A stretch of DNA of 64,000 nucleotides from the NCBI GenBank assembly GCA_026874595.1, contig CM049310.1, positions 49,629,558 through 49,693,557 on the forward strand, in the 5' to 3' direction. The position numbers were made by a program, and so were the translations under genes. Source of the stretch: Sipunculus nudus. Its lineage: Eukaryota > Annelida > Sipuncula > Golfingiida > Sipunculidae. The notes beneath the pieces were generated by a model. It was not told the origin of the DNA and made no database searches. It worked only from the letters and a program-made list of their open reading frames with translations. How positions within the stretch are numbered: position 1 is the stretch's first letter; each line of letters begins with the position of its first letter. Of this stretch, positions 24,601 through 35,847 are shown piece by piece.

Positions 24601-27600
24601 TTATTTTTAACACATGTTGTTGTCTTTTGGTGGGCCAGGTGTAGCATTCTGCCCCTTTACACATTGATTTTGGTATTTCTATCAGTGGTGTGCCAAATAA
24701 CAAAATATATCGATGTTAGGTAAGTTTCTTTCATAATCAATTAAATTTGTTGTATTTTTGCATAATCAATCACAAACGATTATGTATGCACGTACAAAGA
24801 AGTTGTATTATCCAGGAATTAAATATTTGAATTTTGTCAGAGATTTTTGAAAGACTGGACACAGAGCTATACGGAACAGTTTAAAACTTAACCTTGTGCT
24901 GTGTACAACTACAAGTGTCAACTACCAGGCCAGTATCTTGACCTTTCATTATTATGTACAAGTTAGATTGCTGATACCTTGACTTTCAGGGTGATGCACA
25001 AGTCACACTGAATTTACTCAGTCAATATTTTAGGTATAATAAAAACCATAATTCAGTACACCAGATAATTCTATACATCATGGTAATGTTGAAGGTACAT
25101 AAAGTAATTGATAATAAATCATTGGTCGTTTTATTTCTTTCAGTCACAAGTCGTGATTTTACAACATATTACTAGCAATTTCTACACAAAATCATGCTCA
25201 GTTTGTTTCATTGCTGATTTTAACTGCTGTTGTGCTTCCTGTGGTTTTGATTCAACTCCATTATCTACTGACTCTCAGCCATATCACTGTTTCATCTGCC
25301 TTTGTCTCCTTCTATCACTGTACAATTCTGGTGATGGCATCAATATTCTAATACAACGCAATTCCTTTTCTTTGGGTTCTTGGTGTCATTACACTGTTAT
25401 ATGTGACATAATATTTTGTATATAATAACTGAGATTTTGTAATGTGGTGGTGAATTTTTGTTAAATATTTCTTGTTGCACAAAAGTTTTCATCTAATAAT
25501 TTGGTTAATTTAACCATTTTAATTAAAATATCCCAGAATGTAAGTAGAAATTATCCGTTTATTGCACTTAATTTTTTAAATTTATCATAAATTTCTAACT
25601 TTTAATGTATGGTTCTATCTCACCATCAATCACTGTCACTTCAGACCATGTGAGAGACACTGCTTGTCCAGACCCTATCATTCTACTGCTGGCTCAGCCC
25701 CTGAATACACCTGTTCACAGTCCACATCAGTCAAGCTCTTGCCTTACTGAGGCTCTTTACAGCAAGTATTGCTGATTGTAGCTGATATGATCTGGAAACA
25801 GCCTCTGGATGTGCTGACAATGCAGGTGGTTACACATCTCAGCCAACAAATGCTACATAGGTAGCCTGGAACAGTCAGTTGCTGAGATGAAAAATGTCTT
25901 TGTGACATTCAGTCAATTCATGGCTACAAAAGCTGATGGAAAACTACCTGCAAAAAACGTGTTGGGTTGAATGCAACCCATCATCTTCTAATTAACAAGG
26001 AGAAGCCTTGTCTGAATTTGAAAGTGATTGTTCTGGTGTTGATCATTATGATGATGATTATGATGATGTTGACATCAGTCACTTCTAAAGAACTAGGAAA
26101 AGCCTTGTCTGAAGTTGAAAGTGATGATTCTTTTACTGGTATTGATCTATAGTGCCACCTAGTGAACAATCTGTGAAACAAAGTTACCTTCAAAACTCAC
26201 TTAACCATTTAGCATGTTACCTTAAAAGAATCAGAATGATAAAGTGAAATAATTATATAGATGAAACTAGATAAAATAAGCAAACTTATTTGGGTCAGTC
26301 AGCCTTCAAAAGAAGCAACCAGCCTTCATAATTAATTTGCTATTGCTGGCAGTTACAGGAAAGATAAGACCGCCATCTGGTGTAAAGCCTGAGAACTACT
26401 AAGTCCCCAAATCTAAAATGAGGAAATGTCAAATGCCACTTCAGGTGGTAGGTAAAATTTGCAACATTTTGGCAGAACTTTTGAGATTAGTGCAGATAAA
26501 ATGTTTTCTATTTTGGAGAGGATCCCATTTCTTTCATGTACACTTTGCAGTTGAGGATTGTTATTTTTATGTCACTTAATACAAGGGGATCCAGTGTAGT
26601 TCAGAATTCAAGTGGTTGACTTGGGTATTCTAAAGTCAACTACATGAGATGAAAATTCCAATGTAAGCTGCTTAACTTCTAGTTCACATTGGCATTCCCA
26701 TCTCAATGGTTGACAATTGAATTTGAGTCTCAACTGGTCAACTGGGAATATTCCAGCATACACTGGTTGACATTTGGATATTCTGAAGTCAATCAGTTGA
26801 CATGGGGGTATCCTGTAACATGCTAGTTAACTTAGAATATCTAGATATTTAACTGTAATTGATAGTTCTTGCCCATTCAAAATGTAGTAATTACTAATTA
26901 CTTGATACTGATGAACAGTGACACAAGTCATAACATAACAACAGTAACAGAAGTGAATGAGGTACTGAGCCATTAATCCTTATTTAATAATATACACAAA
27001 CACTGCTTTACTAACAATTTATAGGTTCTATTAAGATTGCAAAGATGAAACCTTTGCGCAAACTGCAGGCCTGCAAAATCACACAAATTAAAGAGAGTCC
27101 CTTTTTTTTACTGAAAATGAAGCTAATTGCTCTTTTTTTCACTCTTTTTTCAGCAACACTCTTTTTAATTCTTTTTTTTTCTGGTGAAAAAATTTTGATA
27201 TATACTTCTATGTTTTCTCTCCTGCTCTAACAGTCCAGTTAAAACTAGAATGGGACACTGCAGTTTTTGTGTGTGCAAATATCCAGCATCTGTCACAATA
27301 TGTAGAAAATGTCCTTAACTTCATTTAGGGGGATGTGCAGTGTATGTTTCTGACTTTTCGAGCAATATATGTACACATACTTTGTATGTGAAGCACATCA
27401 TTATTCAGTTTATGACCAAAACAATTGGAAATTAGCACTAATTTTACTCTTTTTGCACTCTTTATTTCAAAGAAGGCTACTCTTTTTTTCACTTACTCCT
27501 CTTTTTCTGTCATTCACCCTTGGCAGGCCTGCAAAAATCAAAATGAAGAATTCACAAATTATCAGCCTCGTGTTTCTAAAAACCATCTGTGTTATTTGAT

Positions 27601-28590
27601 ACCGAGAATTCAGTCAGCATTGTTTACATCTGTGGTCTGTGGCTCATGTCTATATGCATACTTTTTAACCTGGTTTAATGTTTATATAAATAGACAGCCA
27701 TTCGCCATAAGAGAAAAAAATGATTTGGAAATTTAATTATTTATTGGTCATAAGGAAATTAAACTGGGCATTGCAAAGATTGATGGTCACTCAGAATTTC
27801 TGAAAACATGAGTTCAGCACATATTGTTAGTTGACATGCTTGGTAGATAGGACTGGTTTTAGGGCATTTTAGTGTGAATCCTGTTTCCAGAAAGTGTCAT
27901 ATATTTATTCCTAAGCTTTTTAGATTAGTCATTTTTTTGGCATAGGGTGTTTTTTTTCTGTTTGAGGAAAATGTCAGTTTAATGTAGGATGAAGTGACAG
28001 CCCTGAATATTAGATATATAAATAAATATATAACTGCAAATCAGTTCTTATTCATCATCTGATTGCTTCAGATGGCTGATATCTCTGTTATTTGTGGGAC
28101 AAGTAAAAATTCATGTAGGGCAAGTAAAAGAAAGTAAGTTGTTGCTTGCCCTACAAGAGCCTTGAAAATGCATAAAAGGTAGTGAAAAAGGATAAAGATT
28201 TAAGAGAGAACTGAAATCAGGTTCTAATCATTTTGTTAGGATTATATAATGAGTGAAACACCCATGACTTACATTGTATAATTTTTTTTATCATATGTAA
28301 GATAATCATCAGATTTAAAAGATTTGACTGAGAGAAAAAAATATAGACTTTACTGAGAACTAAAAAAAAATTCATAATTGCTTGCATCAGGAAGGTAATC
28401 ATAAAACTTATATAACTTAGCTTAAAAAAAAATAAAAAAAAAACACAAAAAACATAACAACTTGCATCAAGAAGACAATCATTAATTAATAAAATTTCTT
28501 TGAAATGAATATATAAATTGAAGTAGGAAAAACAGCTGGAAAAAAAAAAAATAAATTTCATAATAAATTTTATAATTCAAATAACAAATT
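21610..28590. other. non-coding AT-rich sequence upstream of Rgl
   Basis: A 13-bp C run is at 22139-22151. Around 25990-26150 a short imperfect duplication (AGCCTTGTCTGAA...TTGAAAGTGAT) with GATGAT runs explains two overlapping short open frames. Around 27062-27540 there are opposed AGGCCTGCAAA words and CTCTTTTT-rich sequence suggestive of a decayed element. No exon is supported. Confidence 0.5.
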
Positions 28591-29373
28591 TAATTTGTAA
28601 CTTTACTGAGTTTGTGGTCAATTTGATTATAGTGATATACTGAGTGTGAACAGTCATTGTTTATGAGTGTAGGAGAGGTTTTTATCAGAGGGAGTGTTAT
28701 CTGGGGCCCTGCTGTACGCCTTGTGGCTTTCATTTCCTGGTAGCACGTGGGCCATACTGTGTGGGTTGGAAATGCGTTGATAGCAGCCAATGACACTAGC
28801 ATTTGAAATATAATCTCCCAGTTCGGAAACTCCATGTCACATGAGTTATCACTGCTGATGTGTGGAAGGCCAAGCAGCCACTGATGTTGTTTACGACACT
28901 TAGTAACAAGTTGTAACCTTTGAAGCAAGGAAGCATTTTGAAAAAAATGTGCATTTTTTGGGTGATGACTGTCTGCAGTACTTGTGACAAAATTTCCAAG
29001 TTTTGAGGATTCTGAGACTGGACCTAATTATTTGGGGATTTTTCTGATTTTGGGATTCTAGCAGCTCAACTGGATCAGTTTTCTGTGTAAAGGATAAAAA
29101 AATTCAGGATAAGAAAACACCTAGCACAAGGTCAAGTTTTCCCAGGTTGTCGTTTGATTCAAAACTTTTTTGTCATAAGCCTTGTCAGCACAGTTATCAT
29201 CATAGTCCTTGTCAGCAGAGTTTTTTAAGCACCTTATGGTAGTTGGAACCAGTCCATGCTACATCAGCAAGAGGAGTTACCAACATACACTGCTGGATAT
29301 GCTATGAAGTTTACATCTACAGTGACCATGTAGCTAACTTTGGATTAATACTTTAGAAATATTATACCTCAAA
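28591..29373 (+). promoter_or_regulatory. probable promoter / 5' untranslated region of Rgl (by position only)
   Basis: This is the sequence directly before the start codon at 29374. Around 28680-28870 it is less AT-rich than its surroundings (for example GGGGCCCTGCTGTACGCC and AGCACGTGGGCC, which contains a CACGTG E-box). I see no clear TATA box at a fixed distance, so no transcription start can be set. A 112-codon minus-strand frame here has no recognisable domain and is not called. Confidence 0.25.
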
Positions 29374-29454
29374 ATGGCTGGATTTTTGAGACGCAGGAAG
29401 GATCGTCCTCCAAGCAGAAGCCGTCTCAGCTCGGGAGAACTCAGCCCAATCCCG
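29374..29454 (+). CDS. Rgl: Rgl exon 1 (first coding exon, start codon)
   Basis: This exon encodes 27 residues, MAGFLRRRKDRPPSRSRLSS and then GELSPIP, and stops at a CCG|GTAAAG donor in phase 0. The ATG context is CAAAATGG, with a purine at -3 and G at +4, which fits a real start. An in-frame TAG lies just upstream in the same line of sequence (TTAGAAATATTATACCTCAAA precedes the ATG). The composition is basic then serine-rich, as expected of a disordered N-terminal tail in this family. The phase-0 end joins cleanly to the phase-0 start of the exon at 39592. Because the peptide is short and poorly conserved, the call depends on phase, donor quality and composition. Alternative first exons further upstream are possible, as in vertebrate RalGDS genes. 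Confidence 0.72.
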
Positions 29455-29601
29455 GTAAAGTACTCAGCATTTTACTTAGTAATATTGTTGATGATAATTT
29501 GATAGAAATTCATTTAAGGAGGCATGACATACGTAGTCAAAGATGAAAGCCTCTGGTTTTGAACCCAACAAATCATACATGGCAAAATGCAGAAATTTGC
29601 G

Positions 29602-29782
29602 TTTTAGAGAGATTTTTTCTGTAGAGATTCTCTCATTTAGAGATTCTCTCTTTTTAGAGATTCTTTCTTTCAGAGATTCTCCCTTTAGAGATTTTCTCTT
29701 TCAGAGATTTTCTCTTTCAGAGATTCTCTCTTGGAGATTCTCTCATTTAGAAGTTCTTTCTTTTAGAGATTCTCTCATTTAG
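29602..29782 (+). repeat. short minisatellite AGAGATTCTCTC in intron 1
   Basis: About ten copies of a 16-20-bp unit built on AGAGATTCTCTCxTT(T) start 147 bp after the exon 1 donor. The core is nearly self-complementary (GAGA/TCTC). It creates a 79-codon pseudo-frame rich in Phe-Ser-Leu-Arg-Asp repeats, which is rejected as coding. Confidence 0.9.
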
Positions 29783-30757
29783 AGAGACGGGAAAGGAGGG
29801 ATGGAGGGAGTGGGTGGGATAACTTAATTAGTAAGGTTTGGAAATCAGCTTTTGAGCATTGGTGATTGTTTATCTTCTAGGTAAACTTATTGTAAGGAAT
29901 TTTTCATCCTGCTGATCACCATCTCATACATTCACGGTCCTCATCAAGGATGGGCAACCAGCCCATAGCAAGGTCAGACTCAAAATGCTTGTGGGATAGT
30001 CTGAATAATTAAGGACAGGCAAACATATGTCTGGAATCTGTTCAAGATGGACCATATGTTACTGATGGTCAGGCATCCTTTGACAATGTAGGACTTATGA
30101 TTACTTGTCATATCTTTCCCCGATGGTGATATAATGATAATTTGGAAATGGAAAAATATTATCTCAACTACTTGGCCAATTAACCAATTAAGTATACATG
30201 AAAAATACTCTTTATTAATTACACCGATATAATTCTGGTCCATATAATTATTATTTTACAAATTTACTATAATTAACATATTTATTGTTTTTTGTACCAT
30301 TAAAATTGAGCCTTAGCCTATTTTTTTTCCATTATTTGCAGTTTAGTCTTGACATTTACATCTTAAACACAAGGTCAGCAAAAGGCCATTCAGTTTGCTA
30401 CATTACTTATTCACAACATAGATTGTTATCGGCCAAGGTTAGATAGTTTATGGAGCTTTTGACAGGAGACTGAAAGACCATTTCACTGGCCTTTACGCCT
30501 CCACTTTTCTTGATTCACACAGTGTTTGATATGAATTGCCAGATGAAAAAAAAAATTACCAGCATCATAACACTTCCGTCCTACAAGACCTATCCCAGTG
30601 CAGTGTGCAACAATAGTGTGTTTACAGTCCCTGTGTAACTGAAATAGATGCTGTTCTCCTCAATGTGGTGATATAATGTTATTTTCATGAATCAATATCT
30701 CTCTAGTATTTTAATATATATTTGAAAATATACAAGACCTCTATTCTGCCATTTCAG

Positions 30758-30932
30758 TGTGTCTTGGAAAGAGTTTTCTTGTGAGTATAGGTAAGACATT
30801 GTTAGAGCCAGGAGAATGTCTAGTGAACTGCAATTTCAAATACAACAAGAAATACGCATTCTCAGGAATGCAGACCTCCACCATTGGACGATCATTAATG
30901 TGGGGTACTCTGCAACCCATGTTTTCGTTCAA
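30758..30932 (+). other. unassigned exon-like open segment in intron 1
   Basis: A TTCTGCCATTTCAG acceptor is followed by an open frame starting (V)CLGKSFLVSIGKTLLEPGEC and containing KYNKKYAFSGMQ, with a more coding-like composition than neighbouring frames. It would need phase-1 entry, which does not fit exon 1 (phase 0), so it is not part of the main Rgl transcript. There is no obvious donor before the stop. It could be a relic of a retro-inserted or mobile sequence, or chance. Confidence 0.2.
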
Positions 30933-30954
30933 TTATTAACCAATATTCCTAGGT

Positions 30955-31220
30955 TCATTGGTGCATAAGTTCCCCAACAACTGTTGGAGTTCACTTATTC
31001 AGCCCATATTCCCATTATCAATCTTGCATGTGACTGCACATTTGTGAATATTCCTGGAAGTCTTTCCTGAATCCGGATTATGAGCAGTACCCAAACCAAA
31101 ATCATATCGATTCTTCATTGGCCCATTTTGGAGGGGCCCTTAAAATTTCATGGGATTCCATTCATGATTGCATGCACTATGTTGTGAACAAACACACACA
31201 AAAATGAGAATGAGCGCATA
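30955..31220 (+). repeat. dispersed repeat, copy 2 (partner at 17650-17920)
   Basis: AGTTCACTTATTCAGCCCAT, TGAATCCGGATTATGAGCAG, CGATTCTTCATTGGCCCATT and TTCATGATTGCATGCAC align in order with the upstream copy. The two differ at scattered positions, so the duplication is old. Confidence 0.75.
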
Positions 31221-34200
31221 TCCTGCTAGCAGAGGCAAATATTAGGACTGCCACAGTTTGCATTGTAATGTGTCCTTAAAATATTAGTGTGGAAGGTGTT
31301 GAGTCATTCATGGTTGAAAGGTGGCATTTTAAGATGTATATAATGTCAATAACTTATAACATATCTTCACTGTTTCTTATTGGCACAAATTGAGACAAAT
31401 TGCACTGTATCTATTATAAATTCACCAGGAGATTAACTTATCTTCTAGTTTTAAACTTTATTTCAAATTTCCTATATATGACAATATATTAAAAATATTT
31501 ATTTCATATTTCCATTGTTTGTAATAAATTTCCAAATTGTAACTTTTTTAACCTGATTATATAAGCAAATTTCAGTCCGACATATTTATTATAACATTCT
31601 CAGTGCAGAATCCTTGCAATGCATCAGGATTTCCTAAGTTGCAAAAAGTGTTGGAAATGCGAGATAAAGTTGTATTGTTATTTGTGACCAAGCATGTTTT
31701 AATTAAATAGAGAAAATATGTTGGAGGGAGGATGTAGCTTATAGCTGAAAGTCTCAGTTCAGTCCCGGTATTACATCAGCATCCTTGCAGATTTGCTCTG
31801 TTTTCTTAACCACAGGTCATTTCTAACTGACAAATATAAACCTTAAATCTGGAATCAGATACTATTGGATTGTGATCACCTGGGCCCTGGCTACAGTAAT
31901 GAGTGCCACTGACAGACCATTGGACCTGTCCTAAAATAATATGCTGTGATTGCGTATACTGTAACCCACAGGTGTAATAAAAACAATATACTCCTAAAAA
32001 GAACAAATGATGTTCATAAGGTAATAGTAGTGAAATCATTTACTGTATACAATACTTTCACAAGTACCGTGATACATCAGACCTTTTGCATTATGGGATA
32101 CTCTTATTATTGGATACAAATTAACTTACCTTGACCAGCAGCAGAACACAATGGCTTTAAAAAAAAAAGTTGCACGTGGCACATGGAAGATGTCAGAGCT
32201 GCACCAGTAGTGACGTCTGACTTGTTGATATGGTAAGATCACCTGAGGTAACGAGGAACTGAGTCATACCTGTCCACAGGTGTGCAGGTATCTCATTATA
32301 CACCATCTCCCACTGATAAATAGGTGTGCTGGAAAGGTAGTGAATGTCAGGGCTTCACAGGCTGTAACCAGGTTAACCTTACTCCACATCAAAAGCCCAT
32401 TCTTATCAAGTTTACAGCTGTGCCTAGACAGAGCTGAATGTTCAATATCTTTATATTAATTTTTTTTAGGATTCAGAATCATTTAGGAAAAAATCCAGTT
32501 GATTGTGATATATAATGTCTTTTGTTTTGTTAACAGCAAACATAATCAATGAATATTATATCATATGATTGAGGAATATATTAAATACTGATAATAAAGT
32601 AGAATATGTTTTGAGTATTTGAGACCTGTAAAACATGTTAAGAATATTTTAAAACCAATCAAAAACAATTCTTAATTTTCATTGAATTTAGAGTTTTATG
32701 CATCATCTTCAGCTGACACTTTGGCCTTGAGAAAAAGAGAAAGTTTGAATTTTCAGTCTTTTTAACTTTTTGTTATTGATGTAGGTGATATTTTAATATC
32801 ACTGCTCTTCTGTATAAGGAATTAAATACATTACATTTTGATCAACAAAAATAGGTTATAAAGAAATATGGTATTCTTGCAGATAAGCTTTCATTGCTAT
32901 CTCACTAGCTCATAGTCAACTGAAGATGTGAACTAAACAATAGAATGGTTTCACAGGTAAAGAGCACAGGTAATTGTGATGAAGAGAAAACAATGAAATA
33001 TTCTCGTTTTGACAAGACCATAAGTCAGTTAGGCACTGATATCTGATTATGGATTTTTTTCAGCAACACAGAGTAAATTAAATTATTTCTCATTTTCATG
33101 GATAAGGCTACCATGTATGTGTGCAGGTCAATCATACCAGTTTTGAACTATTTTTATGGACATCTCTGTGATTAATAAGATAGTCAAGAGTATTTTAGTT
33201 TAAAGATATAGGATTTTTAATCATAGTCTATAGGGTTAAGTTAATTGAGTAATAGTCTGTTGAACATATATTGTCATGCCATGGTCTAAGGGATAAATTG
33301 GACACAGCAAAACCTGTTAAAAATTGTTAAATATCATAAAATTGTTTCTTAATGAACTTAAAGTGTATGAAGACTTTAAGCTGATAAAAATTTATGTAAA
33401 AACTAAGTCAGAATATAAGTTATTTAAAGTTAAAAAATAAATTCTATAAATAGTTCCAAAGAGACCTTGGTGGCCCAGGTAAAGGTGTGGCCAGTTGACA
33501 GGTGTTACTGTAGCAGCCTGGTCTCTCCACTGCTGCAGGTAGACTTGTGTGTCAGGACACTGATACAGGACAGTAGGTGTGTCATGTGTGCCATTCATAT
33601 GCAGTTATACTAACTTAAGGTATCTGCCACCAAGTGCTGTTTTAAGCGAGTACTGTTACTGTACCAGTGATGTTCGGCTATAGAGGATGCTTATTAGTCA
33701 GACCTGTGAGTAGAAAACTAATAATTTTGTTATAACATGTTACCAAAAATTTTGATGTTTGATTGGTCAAAATATGTTTCAAATGAATGAATGTATATAT
33801 CAAGATATGACATTTTTTTAAACACAAAATTAGTATTGGAATGAATGAGAAATATAGACTTTTAATCAAAGCTCATTATGCACACGCAATTATTTTCACT
33901 TCAGCAGTAATAAAATTAAATTAAATCAACACATTTTCGTATAAATGTGTACCTATTTCTATAGCTGCATACATACCCTTACATCTACTGAGTCTTCCTA
34001 CTACCCCCCCCCCCCCCCCCTTTCCTCCACCATCAACTTTTAAGTCATAAAAAAAATATGAGATATATCTGTACAGGCAGATTGGATAAGTATTTAGATA
34101 AAAGACGTTTACAATTTTTGACACATTTCTCATTTGGTATCATTTATGAAAAATTAAGGAACATTTTGGCAAGATTTTAAAGATAATGTTTTGGTGTAGT

Positions 34201-34430
34201 CTAACACAGTTTAGGGACCATTTATAAAACAAACTCTGGGAAGTGTTGTAGGATGTTAATGGTAGAACTGATCCCTATCTTTAGCTGGTTAAGAAACAAC
34301 TTATCTGTGGCTGCTCGCCAAGTGATTTGTTAGTTTGACATTATCTAGTACTATGTTCACATAACATCCTGAAGCCTTGAGACCATGGGCTGCAAAATCA
34401 CTGTTGAGCCACATTATAGTGGTAATTTTT
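31221..34430. other. intron 1 sequence, AT-rich, with a 17-bp C run
   Basis: The C homopolymer is at 34004-34020. Otherwise no exon or complete mobile element is visible. Confidence 0.55.
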
Positions 34431-34440
34431 ATTTTTTTTT

Positions 34441-34770
34441 TTTTTTTTTAGCTCAGCTGACTAAGTCAACTGAGCTATAGGGATGGCCCTTGGTCTTTCA
34501 GCCATCCAGCCATCTGGCCATCAATTAAATGGATATGCTTTGAAACCATTTAACCTACAAGTAAAAAATTCATCATACAGTTCCTAAATTCTACCGAACC
34601 CAAAACTGGGTCACTAAAAATTTGTTCTTATAAGAAATTAAGGAAAAATCCCTTGTTTTCCATTTTAAATTTAATGTTACACTTTAAGATTGCCTGTAGC
34701 TAATAGCAGTGCCTTGTGGGTCCCCTGTTGTTATCACAAATTGAAAATTAAGAGGTCAAACACATATCCC
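34441..34770 (+). repeat. AGCTCAGCTGAC element, left-end fragment
   Basis: A T-rich run is followed by TTTAGCTCAGCTGACTAAGT, a GxCATCCAGCCATC stretch, and GAAATTAAGGAAAAA. These also occur in order in the larger copy beginning at 49814. Only the left part is present. Confidence 0.65.
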
Positions 34771-34861
34771 CCAAAAAGTTAAATGCATCGGGGAATCAGA
34801 GAGGTTGATGGGTAATGTTCATTGATGCCAGTTGTGGAATCTTGTGATTGACTTCATGTGA

Positions 34862-35125
34862 TGCTACAAACGTGGGGGCCTGGACAGTTGAGGGGTAAAA
34901 AGCTCGGCCCTCTCCTCTGGTGACCCAGGTTTTATCACCCGGGTGTGCACGTGGCTATGAGAGCTAGTGGGTTGTAGTTGCCCGTCCAAGGTCAGTGGTT
35001 TTCTCTGGGTTCTCTGGTTTCCTCCATCCATACAGACTACCGAACGCCATCATCAGAGCCATGGAGAGTGCATTGATTAGTTATAATAGCTATTTGTACA
35101 ATCCATTAAAATAAATAAGTTTATA
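34862..35125 (+). mobile_element. SINE-like element with CTCTGGTTTCCTCC motif
   Basis: A decayed tRNA-like start (GTTGAGGGGTAAAAAGCTCG, later CCAGGTTTTATCACCCGGG) is followed by GTGGTTTTCTCTGGGTTCTC and TGGTTTCCTCCATCC, a motif widespread in invertebrate SINEs. It ends with AATAAATAAGTTTA-like A-rich sequence. The family name is not assigned. Confidence 0.55.
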
Positions 35126-35430
35126 TTTCAATGTGCGTATTTGGCTATCACTCTTTGAAATTGCTACTTAAAGATAAACCTCTTGTTTCATTTTCAGAAC
35201 ATCTTTTCAACCTGCAAGTGTTATCATATAAATAAACAGTTTAAAAGTGGACTTTTTTTTTTACAGCTTTTTAATTCTTTTGCTTATTTTGTAAAGGTTT
35301 CATTGTCACGATTTAGTGTATAAACCTTCGAATAATACAGGTTGAAGGTGATGTGTTAATAATCAGATATCTGAGACAGTGTCATTCTCATCTGACTCTA
35401 CACTTTTCCTTCTTGACAGTTTCATTGCAC

Positions 35431-35847
35431 CAGTTTCTGTGGCTCGGGTAGAGCACAGGACTCAAAGCCGGGAGATTGTGAGTTCGAAATTCACCCAAGC
35501 CAGTGAGATTTTTCACTGTCTGCCCCCACCCAGGGTGAGCGCTCTGCAGGCTTAAAGGGAAGGTCGTGCCCCATTGCTGTGTTTAACTCACAAATGAGTA
35601 CCCCTTTTGGTGTTTCCTCAATGGTAAGATCCAGCGATGGGGATGATTATACACCCAGGGCCAGCAGGTGCACCAGTCACTGGGGCTGGTTAACGCCAGG
35701 ATATAAAACGCGAGGAAGCGTGTGATACTGCCCTGTCATGTAGTCCTAAACTGGAATGGCATTCTGCAGGTGTACATATACATTGTAAAGTTAGCTTTAA
35801 CAAAATGGAGGCGGTTATCTCAACCAAAAAAAATATTTAAAAAAAAC
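35431..35847 (+). mobile_element. tRNA-derived SINE, second full-length copy
   Basis: The tRNA-like head CTGTGGCTCGGGTAGAGCAC with B-box-like GAGTTCGAAATTC is followed by the same body as the copy at 2511, including GAGGAAGCGTGTGATACTGC, and an A-rich tail. This copy lies in intron 1 in the same direction as the host gene. Confidence 0.87.

Noticed and set aside
28217-28928. Two minus-strand frames (114 and 112 codons) just upstream of Rgl
   Set aside because: The first is Phe/Lys-rich from AT-rich DNA. The second has no domain and overlaps the likely promoter or 5' untranslated region.
29543-29782. 79-codon repetitive frame (Phe-Arg-Asp-Ser-Leu repeats)
   Set aside because: Produced by the AGAGATTCTCTC minisatellite.
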